Assembly (NCBI GenBank): GCA_023412665.1
Contig: JAEZCA010000051.1
Span: 1-64,000 of the forward strand
DNA length: 64,000 nucleotides
DNA from: Bacillota bacterium
Lineage (GTDB): Bacteria > Bacillota > Clostridia > Acetivibrionales > DTU013
Direction: 5' to 3'
This document shows positions 59,000-64,000 of the stretch, piece by piece (position 1 is the first letter of the stretch; the number at the start of each line of letters is the position of its first letter). A model generated the notes under the pieces. It saw only the letters and a program-made list of their open reading frames with translations. It had not been told where the DNA came from and ran no database searches. The position numbers and the translations under genes were made by a program.

Positions 59000-59692
59000 T
59001 TAAATCATTCCTTTATTGATTAATTTACGCTGTTCATTAAATATATATCTTATTACCTTTTCTCGATTGATGTCGCTTATATCTATAAATTCAATACCGG
59101 CGACATATTTGTATCTGCTTTCTCTAAGCATTCTTTCACATCTTGCCGATTTGCCCCTGAAGCTGATTTTTTCAGGCTGTCCGCTGAAAATCTCCCCCTC
59201 TATAATGCTGCCCCTCTCAAGCTTTTCCTCGAGAATCAGGCTGATCCCCCCTCCGCTCAAGTCGGTCGCAAGTGTCTTTGTATATGGTATGTCAGCATCA
59301 TACTCCTCATCAGAGCCAGAGTATGAAATGACCCTGTACCGAACCTCCAGCAGTACATCAAGCCTGAAATAGTTGCGTCTTTGCATCCTGACGATCTCTC
59401 CGAGCTTTTCGATCATCAGGATATGTAGATTGTCCAATATACTTCTCCCGATGATCACTGCACGGAATTTATTCAAATCGATCAGCTTACCTGATTTATT
59501 CAAAAAATATATATCTATCAATGTACCCGTCTCAAGTGGAACAACCTTGCCTTCATATATCGGAGCGGCGATGACAGCTGTATTGTCTTCCTCGCGCCAC
59601 TCAAACTGGCTTGCGAATACATACCTTTCATTGTCAGCCGTATTTACTTCAAGCTCCAGTTTTGTTCCAATCCTGATATCCGACAATTCCAT
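59000..59692 (-). CDS. YcgR-like PilZ-domain protein, c-di-GMP receptor
   Basis: The 230-residue protein has an N-terminal YcgR-type domain (about 1-100) and a C-terminal PilZ domain with the c-di-GMP signatures RMQRRNYFRLDV (R-x3-R) and TLATDLSGGGISLI (D/N-x-S-x2-G). It is expected to brake the flagellar motor when c-di-GMP is high. Its place between flhG and cheB supports a motility role. It lies 4 bp before cheB. Confidence 0.93.
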   Translation of the reverse strand: MELSDIRIGTKLELEVNTADNERYVFASQFEWREEDNTAVIAAPIYEGKVVPLETGTLIDIYFLNKSGKLIDLNKFRAVIIGRSILDNLHILMIEKLGEIVRMQRRNYFRLDVLLEVRYRVISYSGSDEEYDADIPYTKTLATDLSGGGISLILEEKLERGSIIEGEIFSGQPEKISFRGKSARCERMLRESRYKYVAGIEFIDISDINREKVIRYIFNEQRKLINKGMI

Positions 59693-59717
59693 TCACTTAT
59701 TTCCTCGCTGCTTGTGT

Positions 59718-60629
59718 TCATGCTTTCATCAAACCGACCAGCCTGCTCAGAAAACCTCTTACCCCGCTGTTCTGCTGCATTTGCATCATGCTTACTTTTT
59801 TGATAAGCCCGTCTGAGATTTCCCTGATATTTCTGGCAGCCTGACTTTTAGGATATAATAACGAAAACGGCTGCTGCTGTTTAACAGCCTTCACTACCGA
59901 TTCATCATGCAGTATATATCCTGCTGCCTCCAGCCTGATCCCCAGGAACTTATCCGCCACCAACAACAGCTTGTTGAGCACATCATTGGCCTCTTCGCTG
60001 CTCTCTGATCTATTGACGATAACCCGGATCATCTTTGTCCGGTCCCTGTTGGTCACCATCTTGATAAGTGAATAGGCATCGGTAATAGATGTCGGTTCCG
60101 GAGTTGTTACCAGCAATACCTCATCTGCGGCTGTCACAAAGCTCATAACATTTTCGGACAGTCCCGCGCCAGTGTCAACTATTATTATGTCAGCCATCTT
60201 GTCAAGCATGGCCATATTTTCAACGAACCTTGCAATCTGCTGTCTGTCCAGCTTGACCAGGTCCTCTACTCCCGATCCGCCGGAAATGAATTTGGTGTTT
60301 CTTGGCCCTTCCGTCAGTACCTCCTGTATGTTTTTCCTGTCTCTTATGACATCAAGCAGCGTATACTGCGGTACGATCCCAAAAAGTACATCTATGTTGG
60401 CAAGTCCAAAATCCGCATCAAGTATTATCACCCTTTGACCCTGTTCACTGAGTGCTATGGCAAGGTTGATAGTGACATTGGTTTTACCGACTCCGCCTTT
60501 ACCGCTTGTGACAGTAATAACCCTTGCATTTCTTTTCACAGGCACGGCAGGTACAATCACCCTGTTTACAGATTGCTTGAGTTTCAGGTTATCGATGACC
60601 TGCCTTAATTTTTCCGCCTGATCCGTCAT
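59718..60629 (-). CDS. flhG: Flagellar number regulator FlhG (MinD-like ATPase)
   Basis: The 303-residue protein is a ParA/MinD-type ATPase with the deviant Walker A VTSGKGGVGKTNVTINLA, Walker B IIILDADFGLANIDVLFG and IIVDTGAGLS. The N-terminal DQAEKLRQVIDNLK is the FlhG segment that stimulates FlhF. The start overlaps the flhF stop (ATGA type). Confidence 0.95.
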   Translation of the reverse strand: MTDQAEKLRQVIDNLKLKQSVNRVIVPAVPVKRNARVITVTSGKGGVGKTNVTINLAIALSEQGQRVIILDADFGLANIDVLFGIVPQYTLLDVIRDRKNIQEVLTEGPRNTKFISGGSGVEDLVKLDRQQIARFVENMAMLDKMADIIIVDTGAGLSENVMSFVTAADEVLLVTTPEPTSITDAYSLIKMVTNRDRTKMIRVIVNRSESSEEANDVLNKLLLVADKFLGIRLEAAGYILHDESVVKAVKQQQPFSLLYPKSQAARNIREISDGLIKKVSMMQMQQNSGVRGFLSRLVGLMKA

Positions 60630-61819
60630 CTGGTGTAGCTCCCTATAAGATTCTTCGTTATCTTTTCAATACTGGCTGTTTCAATATCATCAGGCACACT
60701 TTGTCCGGTAGTAATATATGAAAGACTCTTTCCGGTCAAATATCTGACATTAAGTATGATCCCGAGCACCGGAGCTTCGTCCGTTTTTGTGAATATTAGC
60801 TTGTAATCCTTTAAAAAGCTGTAGCTGCTTAAAATCTCCCGGCAGTTCCTGATGCTTGTAGTGGCGCTGAGAACCAGGTATATTTCATCTGCTATGGAGG
60901 TCGATATCAATGCTTTCAGCTCTTCAAACTGTGTCTTGTTCCTATGGCTCCTGCCGGCTGTGTCAATCAACACTATATCCTTGTCTGAATGCAGGTTTAC
61001 CGCTTCTTTTATTTCTGCCGGCGTATATGCTACTGAAACCGGAATCCCGAGTATTTCCGCATAGGTCTTCAGCTGCTCCACTGCAGCAATGCGGTAAGTA
61101 TCAGCAGTAATCAGGCCGATAGACTTTTTCTGGTTCAGAAGGTAATTGGCGGCAATTTTAGCAAGAGTAGTTGTCTTCCCCACTCCTGTGGGTCCGACAA
61201 ATAAAACAACTGTCGGCTTTCCAGCCGTTCCCGGCTTTATAGTATCGGGTTTTCCCAATAGGCCCGATATGATGCCGGACAGCTGCGCCGCCATATCGTT
61301 CACTCCCGCATTCGCTCCGGCTCTGGAGCATGCCGCGTCTGTCAGCTTTTTTGCTATATCTGCGTCAACTTCATTTTTAATGAGGTTATTGTAAAAAATC
61401 TCAGCTGTTCTGGAGCCCTGATTGTTATTCACCGCTGCACTATTATTGACAGTGGTTCCGACAGCGGCTTTATCATCCGTTTTTACTTGGGAATAAAGCT
61501 TTTGCAGCATTTCCTCAATATTCGTTATTTTATTCTCCAGATTAGCTATTTTTTCCTCCTTTTCGTCAAAATTTGTTTTATTATTAATGATATTATTTGA
61601 TTGCTTTTCCTGGGTCTTAAGTGCGTCCTTCTCCTGTTTTTGTTCACTATATTCATCTATAGCAGCAAGCACTTCTATCATCGGTTTTGAAAACAATCCT
61701 AAAAGGCCCTTTTTCTTGACCCTTTTAGTATTGAGTATAAGAGCTTCGTTCCCGAGATCCATCTTTACCTTCAATATTGCTTCCTGTGTGTTTTTTGCCA
61801 TGTAGCGGCGGATTTTCAT
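60626..61819 (-). CDS. flhF: Flagellar biosynthesis GTPase FlhF
   Basis: The 397-residue SRP-type GTPase places flagella. It has the N-terminal KIRRYMAKNTQEAILKVKMDLG, a linker of Asn/Lys/Glu-rich sequence (about 65-135) and the GTPase core with GPTGVGKTTTLAKIAA, LITADTYRIAAVEQLKTYA, VLIDTAGRSHRN and FTKTDEA. It is between flhA and flhG. Confidence 0.95.
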   Translation of the reverse strand: MKIRRYMAKNTQEAILKVKMDLGNEALILNTKRVKKKGLLGLFSKPMIEVLAAIDEYSEQKQEKDALKTQEKQSNNIINNKTNFDEKEEKIANLENKITNIEEMLQKLYSQVKTDDKAAVGTTVNNSAAVNNNQGSRTAEIFYNNLIKNEVDADIAKKLTDAACSRAGANAGVNDMAAQLSGIISGLLGKPDTIKPGTAGKPTVVLFVGPTGVGKTTTLAKIAANYLLNQKKSIGLITADTYRIAAVEQLKTYAEILGIPVSVAYTPAEIKEAVNLHSDKDIVLIDTAGRSHRNKTQFEELKALISTSIADEIYLVLSATTSIRNCREILSSYSFLKDYKLIFTKTDEAPVLGIILNVRYLTGKSLSYITTGQSVPDDIETASIEKITKNLIGSYTR

Positions 61820-61909
61820 AATTTTCCTCGCTCATTTGATATAAAGTATAATTTATTTTAACATATATCAATATATTTTGCTATTTAAGTATAAAAAACG
61901 ACAAATGCT

Positions 61910-63934
61910 CTAAATGCTAACAACACCAATGGATTGAATCTCCAGTTCCGGATCCAGTTCATTATAGGACAACACTACAAGTCCCGGTATCGACTGATCA
62001 GCAAGCTTTTTGAAATAGAGCCTGACAACGGGCGATGCCAGTACAATTGGCTGCTGACCGAGCTGAACCAGCTTCTGGATCTGCCTTGACAGACTTCCCA
62101 ATATGGTATTGGTTGTGCTGGGGTCCAGAGAAAGATATGTCCCTGTCTCTGTTTTCTGTAATGAATCAAGCATTAACTGCTCCAGCTTGGGATCCAGAGT
62201 TATGACACTCGATCTCCTGTCCGTGAAGAACTTTTTGGATATTGCTCTTCCCAATGCCTGCCGTACATACTCCGTAAGCATATCCGGATCATGGGTCACA
62301 GGGGCATAATCTGCCAGTGTTTCCAGTATCGTTACCATATCTCTTATTGAAACGCCTTCTTTCAGAAGATTGGCCAATACCTTTTGCACCTCTCCCACTG
62401 TCATAAGCTTTGGTATGAGCTCTTCAATAATGACAGGGTAGTTTTGCTTGACATTATCCAGCAGCACCTGGACCTCCTGTCGTCCTGTAAGCTCATGCGC
62501 ATGCTTTTTGACTATTTCTGTCAGGTGAGTGGCGATTATCGATGGTGAATCAACAACTGTATAGCCCAGCATCTCCGCTCTGTCTCTCTGCTGCTCGGTG
62601 ATCCAGATGGCTGGCAGCCCAAAAGCCGGTTCAGTCGTTTTTATACCGTCTATCTCCTCTTCGACAAGGCCTGGATTCATTGCCATGTAATTATCGAGTA
62701 TGAGCTCTCCTCTGGCTACCTCTACGCCTTTTATCTTGATCTGATATTCATTGGGTGCCAGCTGGATATTATCCCGGAGCCTTATGATAGGCACTATCAT
62801 GCCAAGCTCCAGCGCCAGCTGTCTTCTTATCATTACGACCCTGTCAAGGAGGTCTCCTCCCTGGTTCACATCCGCCAGAGGAATGACTCCGTAGCCGAAC
62901 TCAAGCTCAATCGGATCTATCTGAAGCAATGTAACCACATTTTCAGGCTTTCTGATTTCCTCCACTTCAGTTTCCTCTACAATATTCTCCTGCTGCTTCT
63001 GATCAGCAATTTGCTGCTTTGACAAGGTATAGCCGATGAATACGAGTACCGCAGCCAGTAAAAGGAACGGTATCGTGGGAAGAAAAAGGGAGAGTATGAC
63101 ACTCAGTCCAGCGGCCAGATAAAGCACCTTCGGATTACTGAATATCTGCTTTATGAAATCCGAACTCATATCGGATTCAGATGCCGCCCTTGTAACAATA
63201 AAGCTTGTGGCTACAGATATCATCAGGGCCGGTATCTGGCTTACAAGACCGTCTCCTATGGTGAGGATCGTATATGTTGAAAGGGCATCCTGGAGGGATT
63301 CGCCCCTTGAGACCATTCCCATTATCAAGCCGCCGATAATATTGAGCACTGTTATGATAATGCCCATTATGGCATCGCTCTTTACAAACTTGCTGGCGCC
63401 GTCCATCGCGCCGTAAAAATCAGCTTCCCGCTGTACCTTCTTTCGTCTTTCCTTTGCCTCGCTTTCATTTATCAGGCCGGAATTGAGATCCGCATCGATT
63501 GCCATCTGTTTTCCGGGCATTGCATCAAGTGTGAATCTGGCGGCAACTTCCGCAACTCTTTCTGCTCCTCTTGTAATAACGAGGAAGTTTACGAGCGTAA
63601 TAACTATGAAAATAATAAAGCCGACAACAAGATCATTTCCTCCCACAAATCTTCCAAAACCGGCAATAACGTCACCTGCAACACCCTGGCCGATTATCAG
63701 CCTTGTAGTGCTGACGTTCAGTGCCAGTCTGAACATGGTCGTAATGACCAGCAGAGAGGGAAAAATAGACATCTGAAGGGCTTCCTTCATATAGACTGTA
63801 TTGAGAAGAATAATGACTGATATCATAATATTTATCGCCAGCAGAATATCGATGAAAAAACCCGGCAATGGTATTATGAATGCCAGAATTACGGCTAATA
63901 CTATTATAGGAACTGAAGTATCCCTTAATTTCAA
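61910..63934 (-). CDS. flhA: Flagellar export gate protein FlhA
   Basis: FlhA is the main membrane component of the flagellar type III export gate. The 674-residue protein has eight hydrophobic segments in residues 1-310, the FHIPEP-type cytosolic loop RFTLDAMPGKQMAIDADL and a large C-terminal cytosolic domain (about 340-674). The start is taken as TTG at 63934, since no ATG or GTG is in frame upstream before a stop; GGGGG is 10 nt before it. It follows flhB. Confidence 0.96.
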   Translation of the reverse strand: MKLRDTSVPIIVLAVILAFIIPLPGFFIDILLAINIMISVIILLNTVYMKEALQMSIFPSLLVITTMFRLALNVSTTRLIIGQGVAGDVIAGFGRFVGGNDLVVGFIIFIVITLVNFLVITRGAERVAEVAARFTLDAMPGKQMAIDADLNSGLINESEAKERRKKVQREADFYGAMDGASKFVKSDAIMGIIITVLNIIGGLIMGMVSRGESLQDALSTYTILTIGDGLVSQIPALMISVATSFIVTRAASESDMSSDFIKQIFSNPKVLYLAAGLSVILSLFLPTIPFLLLAAVLVFIGYTLSKQQIADQKQQENIVEETEVEEIRKPENVVTLLQIDPIELEFGYGVIPLADVNQGGDLLDRVVMIRRQLALELGMIVPIIRLRDNIQLAPNEYQIKIKGVEVARGELILDNYMAMNPGLVEEEIDGIKTTEPAFGLPAIWITEQQRDRAEMLGYTVVDSPSIIATHLTEIVKKHAHELTGRQEVQVLLDNVKQNYPVIIEELIPKLMTVGEVQKVLANLLKEGVSIRDMVTILETLADYAPVTHDPDMLTEYVRQALGRAISKKFFTDRRSSVITLDPKLEQLMLDSLQKTETGTYLSLDPSTTNTILGSLSRQIQKLVQLGQQPIVLASPVVRLYFKKLADQSIPGLVVLSYNELDPELEIQSIGVVSI

Positions 63935-63976
63935 CCTCCAGAGGCCCCCTTTCTGTCAATCTCTTATTAATGAATA

Positions 63977-64000
63977 TCACCCTGCCATTGTATTGCCTTT
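63977..64000 (-). CDS. flhB: C-terminal end of flhB (partial)
   Basis: The last 24 bases of the window encode a stop-terminated ...KGNTMAG in the frame expected for a gene upstream of flhA. FlhB proteins end in a short basic tail of this kind, and flhB-flhA order is conserved. The evidence is the context and eight codons only. Confidence 0.5.
   Translation of the reverse strand, partial: KGNTMAG

Noticed and set aside
63672..63980. A 102-codon minus-strand frame at the right edge
   Set aside because: It overlaps the N-terminal part of flhA out of frame and encodes a tyrosine- and serine-rich sequence without family features.

Overview
The window reads as a core chromosomal segment of an anaerobic, endospore-forming, flagellated member of the Clostridia. 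The evidence is the mix of sporulation genes (a SpoIID/LytB-domain protein, PdaA-like deacetylase, YqfC/YqfD), a SCIFF peptide with its radical-SAM maturase next to SecDF/YajC, Gram-positive riboswitches and a T-box, an S-layer protein, and a flagellar/chemotaxis operon with CheC and CheD. I cannot name the genus from sequence alone. I see no prophage, intact insertion sequence or CRISPR array. Almost everything except the lysine operon, an S-layer gene, one tRNA and two small genes is on the minus strand.

Layout. 1-5.4 kb: two tRNA genes, a ferritin-like protein, the dnaG-rpoD pair and an HD-GYP c-di-GMP phosphodiesterase. 5.6-12.1 kb: an accessory-looking run of small genes, namely a membrane protein, an AbiGi-like protein, signal peptidase I, a GrpB-GNAT fusion, nitroreductase, cupin, histidine phosphatase, GNAT, MBL hydrolase and a membrane protein. 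12.2-20.1 kb: the export/queuosine block secF-secD-HD-scfB-scfA-TIGR04086-yajC-tgt-queA. 20.3-22.1 kb: SpoIID-like protein. 22.3-26.2 kb (+): lysine riboswitch, asd, dapA, dapB and an ACT-domain protein. 26.3-38.4 kb: a DUF624 protein, tRNA-Leu, then recO-yqzL-era-dgkA/PAP2-ybeY-pgpH-phoH-yqfD-yqfC, pdaA and two DUF881 proteins. 38.6-47.3 kb: a nucleotidyltransferase/phosphomannomutase fusion, a carbohydrate-binding protein, folT under a THF riboswitch, a YkgJ-type protein, a decayed gene, T-box-controlled valS and a glycosyltransferase. 47.6-49.7 kb: S-layer protein. 49.9-64 kb: tRNA-Leu and the motility operon flhB'-flhA-flhF-flhG-pilZ-cheB-cheA-cheW-cheC-cheD-(hyp)-fliA-fapA-(small genes).

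How the genes work together. The lysine riboswitch feeds back on asd-dapA-dapB, the shared route to lysine and diaminopimelate. SecD/SecF/YajC form the accessory export complex that neighbours the SCIFF ribosomal peptide system. The motility operon couples flagellar export (FlhA/FlhB), polar placement (FlhF/FlhG), c-di-GMP sensing (a YcgR-like PilZ protein), methylation-based adaptation (CheB, CheC, CheD) and a FliA-type sigma factor.

The most unusual signals are: (i) two genes, dnaG and the AbiGi homologue, have no ATG/GTG/TTG at the conserved N-terminus, and both carry an ATA codon 8-10 nt after a purine-rich ribosome-binding site; (ii) the phosphomannomutase half of the 814-residue fusion lacks all the usual active-site loops; (iii) a 178-bp block of five consecutive hairpins lies in the lysine operon; (iv) a stem-loop separates the SCIFF peptide from its maturase; and (v) several genes too short for routine calling are present (yqzL, a 54-residue membrane peptide).
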